The translations under genes and the position numbers were made by a program. The notes beneath the pieces were generated by a model. The model did not search any database. It saw only the letters and a program-made list of their open reading frames with translations, and was not told where the DNA came from. Below are positions 26,816 through 35,558 of a stretch of DNA of 64,000 nt, in pieces (within the stretch, counting starts at the first letter, position 1; each line of letters starts with the position of its first letter). Location: the NCBI GenBank assembly GCA_963849305.1, contig CAWKGV010000002.1:1-64000 (forward strand), in the 5' to 3' direction. The stretch is from CAWKGV01 sp963849305 (GTDB lineage Bacteria > Pseudomonadota > Alphaproteobacteria > Acetobacterales > Acetobacteraceae).

Positions 26816-27340
26816 ATGCCAACAACCATCGCGAAACTATCCCGGTTTAGCATGGCAGTGCCGATCGCCTGCTTAGGCTTGGCGCTCGGAACCGCCGGAG
26901 CGACATACGCGCAGCAAGCTCCCGGCAGCACCGGGTGCGCCACTTACGCCCAGAAGACGCAGGGCCTTCCGCCGTCAGTGCGGGGTGAGGCGCAGAAGGC
27001 GGATGGGGACCAGGCGCGTGAACCCACCTACCAAGCCCAGTTGACGCAGGGCCTGCCGCCGTCAGTGCGGGGTCAGGCGCAGCAGGCACAGGGCCTTCCG
27101 CCTTCAGTTCGTGATCGGGCGCAGCAGGCCGATCAGGATCAGTTCAATGGTCCCACCTACCAAGCCCAGAAGACGCAGGGCCTCCCGCCATCGGTGCGTG
27201 GTCGGGCGCAGCAGGCGGATCAGGATCAGTATTCCAATCCCACCTATCAAGCCCAGAAGACGCAGGGGCTTCCGCCTTCAGTCCGTGGCCAGGCGCAGCA
27301 GGCCAATGCGGTGCAGGGGTCCAGCCGTCCCTGTGGCTAA
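26816..27340 (+). CDS. Secreted protein made of GLPPSVRG repeats
   Basis: 174 residues. The signal peptide ends near ATYAQ. The mature part is built almost entirely of a unit of up to 29 residues containing TYQAQKTQGLPPSVRG and then AQQADQDQ. GLPPSVR occurs five times, and the last two full units are exactly 87 bases apart at the DNA level. One Cys lies before the repeats and one at the end (PCG), which could close the array by a disulphide. No known family. ATG at 26816 is behind AGGGGAG. Repeat number may vary between strains. Confidence 0.65.
   Translation: MPTTIAKLSRFSMAVPIACLGLALGTAGATYAQQAPGSTGCATYAQKTQGLPPSVRGEAQKADGDQAREPTYQAQLTQGLPPSVRGQAQQAQGLPPSVRDRAQQADQDQFNGPTYQAQKTQGLPPSVRGRAQQADQDQYSNPTYQAQKTQGLPPSVRGQAQQANAVQGSSRPCG
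26940..27320 (+). repeat. In-gene tandem repeat (up to 87-base unit, five GLPPSVR cores)
   Basis: Cores begin at about 26963, 27050, 27092, 27179 and 27266. The spacing is 87 bases except for one shortened unit of 42 bases, so units have been gained or lost by slippage in steps that keep the frame. Confidence 0.8.
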
Positions 27341-27375
27341 GTCGTCTTCAGTCTGAGTGTAAACGCGTCATCCCC

Positions 27376-27399
27376 GCCCCCGGACCGTGATCCGGGGGC
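27376..27399. repeat. GC-rich hairpin GCCCCCGGA / TCCGGGGGC
   Basis: A 9-bp perfect stem with a 6-base loop, 36 bases after the repeat-protein stop. There is no T-run. It resembles the REP-like palindromes scattered in alphaproteobacterial genomes, and could stabilise or end the transcript. Confidence 0.55.
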
Positions 27400-27538
27400 G
27401 ATCCGGGACACTAGCCCGCGCCGTGCCGGACTGACATTTGCTTCCTGGAGTCGCAGTCACGGGTAGCGATGACGACGAAGCGGGGCCCCGTCCGCAGCGG
27501 CTGGAACTGCGAATTCGGGGACTCATTCCAAATTGGCC

Positions 27539-27614
27539 TGGCTCCCGGAGCAGGACTCGAACCTGCGACCCAGCGGTTAACAGCCGCTTGCTCTACCAAC
27601 TGAGCTATCCGGGA
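27539..27614 (-). tRNA. tRNA-Asn (GTT)
   Basis: On the minus strand the acceptor stem TCCCGGA / TCCGGGA is closed, the D loop has AGCTCAGTTGGTAGAGC, the anticodon loop CTGTTAA reads GTT, the T arm has GGTTCGAGTCC, and CCA is encoded. It is 76 nt with CCA. Confidence 0.95.
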
Positions 27615-27691
27615 TCAGAGGCCCGCCCCTATAGCCAAGCTATCGTGCGGATGCAAAGGGATCCGTCACCGGCCCCCGAACTTATCGTCGG

Positions 27692-27721
27692 TTGTTCATT
27701 GCTTGCATCGGCTTGTATGCT
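27692..27721 (+). promoter_or_regulatory. Candidate sigma-70-type promoter of the liv-type operon
   Basis: TTGTTC, 18 bases, TATGCT, with the start codon about 30 bases downstream. Inferred from sequence only. Confidence 0.35.
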
Positions 27722-27750
27722 CGTACTTGGGGAACGGGGAGGAGCTGGCT

Positions 27751-29034
27751 GTGGACAACGACGACGATCGCCGGCGCCGGCAGGCTGTCATGCCACGATC
27801 ATCGGGCCTGACCCGGCGCGGCATGATCGCGGCGACCGGGTCGGCCGTGAGCCTGCCCATTATCGGACGGCGAGCCCGCGCCGCCGGAGAGCCGATCGTG
27901 CTCGGCTGGGTCGGCCCGTTGTCGCCTCCCGGCGGCTACGCCGAGGGCATCCTGATGAAAGACGCCGCCGAAATGGCGTGCGACGAGATCAACTCCCAAG
28001 GCGGCGTGCTCGGCCGGCGCCTCGAGATCGTGTATGCCGATACGCGCGGAATGCCCGCCGAAGGCCGCGCCGCCGCCGAGCGGCTGGTGCAGGAGAACAA
28101 GGTCGTGGCCGCGTTCGGGGAGTTCCATAGCCCTGTGGCCCTGGCCGAAATGGAGGTGTTCCACAAATACGGCGTCCCATTCATGGCCTGCGACGTATGG
28201 TCCGACAAGATCACCGCCGCCGGCTACCCCGAGGTGTTCCGCAACTCCACCGCCGTCTCCCTGATCGACACCGCGATTGGGCAGTGGATCGCGACGGCCG
28301 GTTTCAAGAACGTGGCGATGCTGACAGAGAAGGACGATGTCGGGCTTGATGCCGGCACCGCGGTCGGGGTCCAGTTGAAGAAGGCGGAGGTCCCGTTCAC
28401 CTTCGTGCAGGCTGAGCCAAGCCTGACCGATTTCACCGCCCAGATCCTGCGTTTCAAGAGCGGCTCGCCGGCTTACGACATGTTCTTCTCCGAGTTCTCC
28501 GAGGCGGGAGCCTACGACCTGATCCGCCAATCGCACGACCTCGGCTTCGCGCCGACCGCCCGGGCTGGGCTCTACAACTCGGGCGGGTCGGCGACCGACC
28601 CTACCTTTTGGCAGAATGTCGGTCCGGCCGGCGTCGGTGTCTGCACCGAGAACGTCGGGCTGCCGAAGGCCGCGTGGAACGACAAGACCCGCAATTTCGT
28701 GGGTGCGTTCAAGCACAAGTTCCACGCCGACGCGACCGGAGCGGTGATGGAGAGCTACGACGGCGCCTGGCTGCTCGCCGAGGCGATCAAGTCAGCAGGC
28801 AACACCGATCCCAAGGCGATCATCCGCGCGCTGGAAAACACCCATTGGATCGGCACGCGCGGCCAGTACAGCTTCTCCACCAGCAAGGATCCCGCCTGGC
28901 ACTATCATCAGTTCCTGGACGCGCCGCTCACCTTAATCCAATACGACGCCGAGAAGCAGACGCTGGACGCGGCGCCTATCGTTTGGCCGCGCAAGTTCGC
29001 CACAGTGGATTACCTGTACAAGAAGCCGGCTTAG
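27751..29034 (+). CDS. ABC transporter substrate-binding protein (branched-chain amino acid / amide type)
   Basis: 427 residues from a GTG at 27751, chosen because GGGAGGAG lies 6 bases before it. A twin-arginine-like signal (TRRGMIAATGSAVSLPIIG) is followed by a type I periplasmic binding fold (PF13458 type): PIVLGWVGPLSPPGGYAEGI, AAEMACDEINSQGGVLGRRL, VAAFGEFHSPVALAEM, VAMLTEKDDVG, YDGAWLLAEAIKSAG. It captures an amino acid, amide or short acid in the periplasm and delivers it to the LivHM-type permease encoded next. The ligand cannot be read from the sequence. Confidence 0.88.
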   Translation: MDNDDDRRRRQAVMPRSSGLTRRGMIAATGSAVSLPIIGRRARAAGEPIVLGWVGPLSPPGGYAEGILMKDAAEMACDEINSQGGVLGRRLEIVYADTRGMPAEGRAAAERLVQENKVVAAFGEFHSPVALAEMEVFHKYGVPFMACDVWSDKITAAGYPEVFRNSTAVSLIDTAIGQWIATAGFKNVAMLTEKDDVGLDAGTAVGVQLKKAEVPFTFVQAEPSLTDFTAQILRFKSGSPAYDMFFSEFSEAGAYDLIRQSHDLGFAPTARAGLYNSGGSATDPTFWQNVGPAGVGVCTENVGLPKAAWNDKTRNFVGAFKHKFHADATGAVMESYDGAWLLAEAIKSAGNTDPKAIIRALENTHWIGTRGQYSFSTSKDPAWHYHQFLDAPLTLIQYDAEKQTLDAAPIVWPRKFATVDYLYKKPA

Positions 29035-29071
29035 CAGACGGGCTTCTTCGCAAGCCTCGCGACGGCAGCGA

Positions 29072-29974
29072 ATGCTCGACTACGTTCTGATCCAGACCCT
29101 GAACGGCCTTGTCATCGGCGTGATCTACGCGGTGATCGCTACTGGGCTGACCGTGATCTTCTCGATCCTGAAGATCGTCAACTTCGCCCATGGCGAGATC
29201 TACATGATGGGCGGGTATTTCGGCTATTTTGTTATCACCCTCCTCGGCATCCCGCCCCTGCCGGCCATCGTGGTGGCGATGTCGCTGTCCTTCGCGCTCT
29301 CGGTCGCGCTGGAGCGGGTGCTGCTCACGCCGCTCTACAGCCCGGCCACCGAGCGCAAGGGCGATTACGGCATTCTCGTCACCTTCGGCGCCTCGATCTT
29401 CCTGCGCAATCTCGCAATCATCGTGTTCGGCCCGTTCCCGCTCCGCCCACCAGCTTTCTGGCCGGGCGCGCTGATCGTCGGCAACTTGGCCATCACCTGG
29501 GACCGGGTGTTCGCGGCCGGTGCCGGGCTCGCGATCCTCGGCGCGCTGGTCTGGTTCCTGGCGCGCACCGCTTGGGGCCAGGCGCTGAACGCGGTCAGCC
29601 AATCGCGTGAAGCGGCGGCGATCGTCGGCATCAACGATCGCTTGGCCTACACCATGGCCTTCGGCCTCGGGGGCGCACTGGCCGGTGCCGCCGGGGCGCT
29701 GGTGGGACCGATCTACGCGCTGACCCCCTCGATGGGGCTCGCCCCCGACACGCAGGCGTTCGCCATCGTCGTGCTGGGCGGCATGGGTTCGGTCGCGGGC
29801 AGCATCATCGCGGGCCTGCTGATCGGGATTTCGGAGAGCCTGTTCGTGGCCCTCTTCCCTGACCCCACGCGGGCGCTCGGCTATGGTCAGGCGTTTGGTC
29901 TTCTGGTCTTGATGATCGTGTTGCTGACGCGTCCAACCGGCTTCTTCGGCCGGACCCATGCGGCGATGGAATAG
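29072..29974 (+). CDS. livH: ABC transporter permease, LivH type
   Basis: 300 residues, about eight membrane helices. LNGLVIGVIYAVIATGLTVI and FSILKIVNFAHGEIYMMGGY are the LivH signature, and the cytoplasmic loop ALNAVSQSREAAAIVGIND is the contact with the ATPases. It is the second gene of a five-gene transporter operon; the livM start is 3 bases after its stop. Confidence 0.93.
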   Translation: MLDYVLIQTLNGLVIGVIYAVIATGLTVIFSILKIVNFAHGEIYMMGGYFGYFVITLLGIPPLPAIVVAMSLSFALSVALERVLLTPLYSPATERKGDYGILVTFGASIFLRNLAIIVFGPFPLRPPAFWPGALIVGNLAITWDRVFAAGAGLAILGALVWFLARTAWGQALNAVSQSREAAAIVGINDRLAYTMAFGLGGALAGAAGALVGPIYALTPSMGLAPDTQAFAIVVLGGMGSVAGSIIAGLLIGISESLFVALFPDPTRALGYGQAFGLLVLMIVLLTRPTGFFGRTHAAME

Positions 29975-29977
29975 GCG

Positions 29978-30937
29978 GTGCGCCCGCTTGCGATCGTCGC
30001 AGGGTGCGCGCTCCTGGTGCTCGCGCTGGTGTTTCCGAGCTTGGTCAACGGATACTGGCTAACCGTCGGCATCCTTGCGATCTTTTACGCGATCGTGGCG
30101 GCGAGCTGGTCGCTGCTGGTCGGCTACGCCGGGCAGTTCTCATTCGGCCACATGGCCTTTGTCTCGCTCGGAGCCTATGCCTCGGCGCTCCTGGTAGGCT
30201 CGATTGGCTTGCCGATACCGCTCGGCATGGCTGCGGGCACCGCGCTGTGCGCCGCGATTGGCGGCATCATCGGCTACATCTGCCTGCGGATGCGCGGACC
30301 GTATCTCGCCATCTTCACGATGGCTTTCTCCGAGGTCTTGCGGATCGTCCTGCTGACCGAAAGCGAGGTCACCGGGGGTGCAAGCGGGCTCAATGCGGCG
30401 CCCCTGTTCCATGGCCGTTCCGATGCGCCGTACTACTATGTGGCGCTCGGGCTACTGGCGGCCTCGCTGGCAACCATGTCGCTCATGGTGGCATCGCGCT
30501 GGGGGCTGTTCTTCCGCGCTATCCGAGAGAACGAGGCGGCGGCCGCCGCCGCCGGGGTCAGAGTGCTGCGGTTCCGCATCCTTGCCTTCGCGGTCGCCAG
30601 CAGCTTCGCCGGCCTCGCCGGCGCTTTCTATGCCCATTATATCGGCATACTCACCCCCGACATCGGCTCGGTGGACCAGATGGGGCTGGTGGTCGCGATG
30701 GCGGTGATCGGCGGCTCCGAGAGCCTGATCGCGGCGGTCCTGGGCGCGCTGTCGGTGGAAGCGATGATCGAGGCGCTGCGTGCTTACGGCCAGTGGCGGC
30801 TCGTGGTGTTCGGCGCGCTGCTGCTGCTGACCATGCGCTTCGCCCGCAATGGCTTGTTGGCGCTGCTCTGGGAGCAAGCGCGGCGGCTGGTTCCGATGCG
30901 CCGGCCAGGCCCCGGGCCGGCCAGTCTCGCGGAATGA
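29978..30937 (+). CDS. livM: ABC transporter permease, LivM type
   Basis: 319 residues from a GTG. The membrane domain has VAASWSLLVGYAGQFSFGHM, AFVSLGAYASALLVG, and the coupling loop FFRAIRENEAAAAAAGV. It pairs with LivH to form the channel. Its last codons overlap the livG start (ATGA). Confidence 0.92.
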   Translation: MRPLAIVAGCALLVLALVFPSLVNGYWLTVGILAIFYAIVAASWSLLVGYAGQFSFGHMAFVSLGAYASALLVGSIGLPIPLGMAAGTALCAAIGGIIGYICLRMRGPYLAIFTMAFSEVLRIVLLTESEVTGGASGLNAAPLFHGRSDAPYYYVALGLLAASLATMSLMVASRWGLFFRAIRENEAAAAAAGVRVLRFRILAFAVASSFAGLAGAFYAHYIGILTPDIGSVDQMGLVVAMAVIGGSESLIAAVLGALSVEAMIEALRAYGQWRLVVFGALLLLTMRFARNGLLALLWEQARRLVPMRRPGPGPASLAE

Positions 30938-31650
30938 CCGCGCTGGTCGAGGCCGTTGGGCTCAATAGGCGCTTCGGCGGCATCGCTGCGGTGCGCGGGC
31001 TCGATCTCGCGGTGAGGGCGGGCGAGCTAGTCGGCTTGATCGGTCCCAATGGTTCGGGCAAGACAACCACCATCAACCTGCTGACCGGCCACCTGGCGCC
31101 GAGCGCCGGGCGCATCCTGGTGCGCGGTGAGCAAGCGGATGGGCTGGCGGCGGATCGGTTCGCGACGCGTGGGGTCGGGCGCACCTTCCAGATCACCCAG
31201 TTATTCGGCCGGATGAGCGTGCTGGAAAACATGCTGGTGCCGGGCCTGGCGCGCCCGCACTCCACCCGCTCGGCGGCCACCCGCGAGGCGTGGCGGCATC
31301 TGGAGTTCCTGGGCCTCGCCGGGCTGGCCGCCCGGCCGGCCAAGAGCCTGTCGGGCGGTCAGCAGAAGCTGCTGGAGCTTGGGCGGGCGCTAATGCTGCA
31401 ACCGGCGATCCTGTTCCTCGACGAACCGTTCGCTGGAGTGAACCCCTATCTGCGCGACGAGATCATCCGCCTGGTGCAGACCCTGCACGCGGACGGAAGG
31501 ACGTTCGTGATTGTGGATCACGACCTGGAGGCGATCCAGCGGCTGGTGGCCCGGCTGGTGGTGATGTCGCGCGGGCAGAAGATCGCCGACGGCCCGCTTG
31601 CCGCGGTGCGCGAAGACCCGGAGGTCTTGCGCGCCTATACAGGGGCGTGA
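30934..31650 (+). CDS. livG: ABC transporter ATP-binding protein, LivG type
   Basis: 238 residues. Walker A GLIGPNGSGKTTTINLLTG, a Q-loop region GRTFQITQLFGRMSV, the signature LSGGQQKLLELGRAL, Walker B ILFLDEPFAGVNP and the H-loop VIVDHDLE. It hydrolyses ATP together with LivF to drive uptake. It overlaps both neighbours by a few bases. Confidence 0.93.
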   Translation: MTALVEAVGLNRRFGGIAAVRGLDLAVRAGELVGLIGPNGSGKTTTINLLTGHLAPSAGRILVRGEQADGLAADRFATRGVGRTFQITQLFGRMSVLENMLVPGLARPHSTRSAATREAWRHLEFLGLAGLAARPAKSLSGGQQKLLELGRALMLQPAILFLDEPFAGVNPYLRDEIIRLVQTLHADGRTFVIVDHDLEAIQRLVARLVVMSRGQKIADGPLAAVREDPEVLRAYTGA

Positions 31651-32408
31651 TGACAGCCGCCGTGGCGCAACCTAGCCCCGCACTGTCGGCGCGCGACCTC
31701 GTAGCCGGCTATCTTCCGGGTATTCACATCCTGCACGGCGTTTCGGTGGACGTGCTGGCGGGGCAGATCCGCTGCGTGCTGGGGCCGAACGGCACCGGCA
31801 AGTCCACCTTGCTCAAGGTGCTGTTCGGATTTCTCCGCCCGCAATGCGGAGAAATCCGGCTTGGCGGCGCGCTGCTTGAGGGCGTGGCGCCGCACGCGAT
31901 GGGCGCGCGGGGCGTGGTCTATTTGCCGCAGCGGCCGAGCGTCTTCCCATTCCTGTCGGTGGAGGTGAACCTGCGGCTGGGTGCCTGGACCTTTCGCCGC
32001 CACCGCGCGTGCGTGCGCGCGCGGATCGAGCACGCCTATGAGCGGTTCCCGATCCTGCGCGAGCGGCGCCAGCAGGAAGCGGGCACGCTGTCGGGCGGCC
32101 AGCAACGTCAGCTCGAGATCGCGCGCAGCCTGCTGTCCGATCCCGCCGTGTTCCTGATCGACGAACCGACCGCCAGCATCGAGCCCCGGATCGCGGCGCA
32201 AATTTATGCGCTGCTCCAAGGGCTCGCGGCGGAGGGCAAAGCGGTCTTGCTGGTCGATCAGAATATCAGGGGCGCGCTTGGCGTGGCAGACCATGTGTAC
32301 GTGATGCGCACCGGCACGCTGTTCGCAGAAGGGCCGCGCGCGGAGTTCGCCGATGATGTGGAGACGCTGGTAAGCCGGTGGTTGTACACGAGCGAACCCG
32401 GGGCCTAG
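31650..32408 (+). CDS. livF: ABC transporter ATP-binding protein, LivF type
   Basis: 252 residues. Walker A CVLGPNGTGKSTLLKVLFG, Q-loop VYLPQRPSVFPFLSV, signature LSGGQQRQLEIARSLL, Walker B VFLIDEPTASIEP (Ser for the usual Gly-Leu start) and VDQNIRGAL in place of the H-loop His region, as in other LivF proteins. It is the last transporter gene; the hydrolase gene starts 50 bases later. Confidence 0.92.
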   Translation: MTAAVAQPSPALSARDLVAGYLPGIHILHGVSVDVLAGQIRCVLGPNGTGKSTLLKVLFGFLRPQCGEIRLGGALLEGVAPHAMGARGVVYLPQRPSVFPFLSVEVNLRLGAWTFRRHRACVRARIEHAYERFPILRERRQQEAGTLSGGQQRQLEIARSLLSDPAVFLIDEPTASIEPRIAAQIYALLQGLAAEGKAVLLVDQNIRGALGVADHVYVMRTGTLFAEGPRAEFADDVETLVSRWLYTSEPGA

Positions 32409-32457
32409 GTGGCCGTGAACGGTCATGCCAAGATGCGCCCGCCCAGGAGATTTGCCC

Positions 32458-33298
32458 ATGCAGCCCCGCTCGCAGTACGTGCGCCTGATCGGGCGCGAAG
32501 TTCACTACGTTGTATGGGGCGAGGCGGATCGGCCGCCGCTCGTCATGTGGCACGGGCTGGCGCGCACCGGGCGGGACTTCGACGATATCGCCGCCGCTTT
32601 GGCCGATACCTATCGCGTGGTCTGCCCCGACACGATCGGGCGCGGGCTCTCCGAATGGAGCCCTGAACCTGATGCCGAATATTGCATGGCCGCGTACGCG
32701 CGGCTCGCGGAGGCGTTCGTTGATGCGCTGGGTTTAGGACGCTTCGCTTGGATCGGCACTTCAATGGGCGGTGCGCTCGGCATCGCGGCGGCCGCGAGCG
32801 CTCTTCGGGGCCGTGTCGTCCGATTGGTGCTGAACGACATCGGCCCCACGCTGCCCCAGCCCGCGTTCGAACGCATCCGTTCCTACGTCGGTACGCCGCC
32901 CGACTTCGCGACGGTCACGGAACTGGAGACGTACCTTCCGCACCATCTACCAGCCGTTTGGTTTCCACACCGATGCACAGTGGCGGCGCATGGCCGAGAC
33001 CGGAATGCGCCGGCTGCCGAACGGGCGTATTAGCACGCATTACGATCCCCGGATCGTCCGCCAGATCGAGGCTCACCCGCGCGATTTCGAGCAATGGGAC
33101 GCGTACGACACACTCACCGCGCCGACGCTCGTGCTACGCGGCGAAAGCTCCGACCTGCTGTTCCCGGACGTGGCGAAAGCCATGTCGCAGCGTGGCCCGC
33201 GTGCCAACGTGGCAGTCATTGCGGGCTGCGGCCACGCTCCGGCGCTGAACGTTCCCGAGCAGATCGACCGGGTGCGTCAATTCCTGGCCGGGAGCTGA
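32458..33298 (+). pseudogene. Alpha/beta hydrolase, split by a one-base insertion
   Basis: The first part (from ATG at 32458, behind AGGAG) has VMWHGLARTGRDFDDIAAAL, VCPDTIGRGLSEW and the nucleophile elbow WIGTSMGGALG. The second part, in another frame from about 32940, has PFGFHTDAQWRRMAETGMRR, APTLVLRGESSDLLFP and CGHAPALN with the catalytic His. The frames join if one C at about 32935 is removed (ELETY then FRTIYQPFGFHT). This is a real mutation or a sequencing error. It probably hydrolyses an ester or amide, perhaps of the compound taken up by the upstream transporter. Confidence 0.75.
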
Positions 33299-33309
33299 TC
33301 TCTCCTGGT

Positions 33310-33623
33310 TCCTCCAGCTCGCGAACACCCGGGCCGCCGGCCGGCAGCACGATGCGATCATGCGTCTCGTTGATGACCTCGGCGGCCGCCAAATAGAGCG
33401 CGGCGGCGGTGATCAGCCCCGTCTAGCCGCCTGCCGTCGTGGGTCCCTTGACGCCGGCCCAATCGCCCTCCGCAAGCAGCAAATAGGCGGTCCAGAGCGG
33501 AAGGAACACCGCTTGCGTCGCCCGGCTCGCCGTTAGATGCGCCGGAGCGAGGTCCGGCCCGATCCGCCGTTCGACGCGCCAAAACTTGATGTTGGGCTGC
33601 AATTCGACATGGTTATTGCGCAA
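33310..33623 (-). pseudogene. Small hypothetical membrane-like protein with an internal stop
   Basis: The frame reads VELQPNIKFWRVERRIGPDL, APAHLTASRATQAVFLPLW, TAYLLLAEGDWAGVKG, meets TAG at 33423-33425, then continues in the same frame with GLITAAALYLAAAEVINETH and DRIVLPAGGPG. The two parts fit one small protein with two hydrophobic segments, so the TAG looks like a nonsense mutation. The only start in frame is a TTG overlapping the OsmC stop. Family not recognised. Confidence 0.4.
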
Positions 33624-34140
33624 TGTCGGTAGCGCGCCGTACCTCGATGCGCGGGGGAGATTTGAGGGTTTGCAGGATCACGCAATATCGTTCGGTGGTG
33701 TCGATCAAGCGCGCGATGCTCTCGGTCGGCGCGTCCGCGTCAAGCTCGAATCTTAGCACGATCTCGGTCAGCCCCACCGGCACCGAACGGTCGATGCCGA
33801 GCGTGCCGCGCACGTCCCAGACGCCCTCGGCGACGACGCGCCCGCCACGCAGCTTGACGCTCATGGCGGTGGCGACCGCGCGCAAGGTGGTGCCGGCGCA
33901 AGCGACCAGCGCCTCCAGCAGCATGTCGGCCGAGCAGGCAAGCTCGCCCGTGCCGCCCGCCGCGCGGTGCAGGCCGGCTCGCGTCTCGCCGTGCCAGGCG
34001 GGGACGGTGCAGCCGATCTCGGCCTGGTCCAGGCGGCACTCGGCCCGGGCGGGGACGCGCGCTTGGGCTGGATCGTCGCGGTAGCGCTGCTTGATCGGCG
34101 CCTGAAGAGCGCGAAGCTCGGCGGCATCCATCTGGCTCAT
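33613..34140 (-). CDS. OsmC family protein
   Basis: 175 residues. The OsmC/Ohr fold is shown by ELACSADMLLEALVACAGTT followed by LRAVATAMSVKLRGG, and by TTERYCVILQTLKSPPRIEV. The two Cys (ALVACAG and ERYCVI) are in the positions of the peroxidatic and resolving residues. It likely reduces organic hydroperoxides or acts on sulphur compounds. Its ATG overlaps the stop of the monooxygenase gene (ATGA), so the two are one transcript. Confidence 0.88.
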   Translation of the reverse strand: MSQMDAAELRALQAPIKQRYRDDPAQARVPARAECRLDQAEIGCTVPAWHGETRAGLHRAAGGTGELACSADMLLEALVACAGTTLRAVATAMSVKLRGGRVVAEGVWDVRGTLGIDRSVPVGLTEIVLRFELDADAPTESIARLIDTTERYCVILQTLKSPPRIEVRRATDIAQ

Positions 34141-35510
34141 CCTCTCGTGATGCGAACTCGTGCTGCCGGATGGCTCTCCGGCAGGCGTTGCCGCCCGGGC
34201 CCGTACAGCTTCTCGCGCAACGTGCCGGGGGCGTAGTCGTGCTTATAGACGCCGCGACGCTGCAACTCCGGGACAATCAGCGCGACGAAATCGACGAAGG
34301 TTTCGGGCGTTACAGCATAAGCCAGGTTGAACCCGTCCACGTCGGTCTCGGCGACCCAGGATTGCAGCTCATCGGCCACCTCTTCCGGTCCGCCGACCAC
34401 CACCGGGCCACGGCCGCCGATCGCCGCGTGATGGGCGATCTCGCGCACCGTCCAGGTGCGGGTGGGATCGGCGACGGTGAACGCCTCCAGCGCCGAGGTC
34501 ATCGCGTCGTGCTCGTCGAAGCGCACCGGCTCGTCGAGCGGCAGCTTGGAGAAATCCACCCCGGTCCAGCCCGACATCAGCGTGAGCGCGCCATCGGTGC
34601 TGACATAACGCGAATACTCGTCGTGCTTGGTGCGGGCGCGCTCGGGCGTGGTATCGGTGATCACGGTCATCATGTTGAAGACCAGGATCTCCGCCGGATC
34701 GCGCCCTAGAGAGGCGGCGCGGCGGCGGATATCGGCCACGATCGGCGCGATCACGCGCTTCGACGGGCCGTTGATGAACACGCACTCGGCATGTTGGGCG
34801 GCGAACTGCCGGCCGCGAGACGATGCCCCCGCCTGGTACAGCACCGGGGTCCGCTGCGGCGAGGGTTCCGCGAGATGGATCGCCGAGAGCCGAAAATAGG
34901 GGCCGTCATGCTCGATCCGATGCACGCGGTCGGGATCGGCGAACACGCCCCGCTTACGGTCGCGCGGCACCGCGTCGTCCTCCCAGCTCCCTTCCCAGAG
35001 CTTATAGACCACCTGCATGTAGTCCTCGGCGATCTCGTAGCGGGTATCGTGACCTTCCTGGCGGGCGAGCCCGACGCCCTTGGCCGCGCTGTTGAGATAG
35101 CCGGTGACGATGTTCCAGCCGATCCGCCCGTTCGTCAGGTGATCGAGCGTGCTCATCCGGCGCGCGAACGGGTAGGGATGTTCGTAGGACAGCGTGCAAG
35201 TGACACCGAAACCCAGGTGTTCAGTCACGAGGGCCATGGCCGGGATCAGCAGCAGCGGGTCATTCACCGGCACCTGCACCGCACCCTCAAGGGCCGCGCG
35301 CGGCGAGCCGCGGAACACGTCGTAGATACCGAGCACGTCGGCGAGGAACAAAGCGTCGAATTTGCCGCGCTCCAGCATGCGCGCCAGGTCCGTCCAGTAG
35401 CCGAGCGTGTTGTAGGTATCGGCACGGTCCCGCGGATGCGTCCACAGTCCGGGCGACTGATGCGCCACGCAATTCATGTCGAACGCATTAAGGCGGATCT
35501 GCTTTGGCAT
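34137..35510 (-). CDS. FMN-dependent monooxygenase, NtaA/SnaA/DszA family
   Basis: About 457 residues from MPKQIRLNAFDMN (12 codons further upstream also open). A luciferase-like TIM barrel with HQSPGLWTHPRDRADTYNTL, YWTDLARMLERGKFDALFLA, the ALVTEHLGFGVTCTLSYEHP strand, FARRMSTLDHLTNGRIGWNI and TPVLYQAGASSRGRQFAAQH. These enzymes use reduced FMN from a partner reductase to oxidise sulphur- or nitrogen-bearing compounds (nitrilotriacetate, dibenzothiophene sulphone, pristinamycin). The substrate is unknown and no flavin reductase gene is next to it. It is coupled to the OsmC gene. Confidence 0.9.
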   Translation of the reverse strand: MPKQIRLNAFDMNCVAHQSPGLWTHPRDRADTYNTLGYWTDLARMLERGKFDALFLADVLGIYDVFRGSPRAALEGAVQVPVNDPLLLIPAMALVTEHLGFGVTCTLSYEHPYPFARRMSTLDHLTNGRIGWNIVTGYLNSAAKGVGLARQEGHDTRYEIAEDYMQVVYKLWEGSWEDDAVPRDRKRGVFADPDRVHRIEHDGPYFRLSAIHLAEPSPQRTPVLYQAGASSRGRQFAAQHAECVFINGPSKRVIAPIVADIRRRAASLGRDPAEILVFNMMTVITDTTPERARTKHDEYSRYVSTDGALTLMSGWTGVDFSKLPLDEPVRFDEHDAMTSALEAFTVADPTRTWTVREIAHHAAIGGRGPVVVGGPEEVADELQSWVAETDVDGFNLAYAVTPETFVDFVALIVPELQRRGVYKHDYAPGTLREKLYGPGRQRLPESHPAARVRITRG

Positions 35511-35558
35511 CGCTTGGTCCGACCCCTTCTGCGTGCGCTGCCTCACCGCGCGATCACT

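Noticed and set aside
26940..27320. Regular repeats that could suggest a CRISPR array
   Set aside because: The repeats are in frame, 87 bases long with no unique spacers, and encode GLPPSVRG units of a protein.
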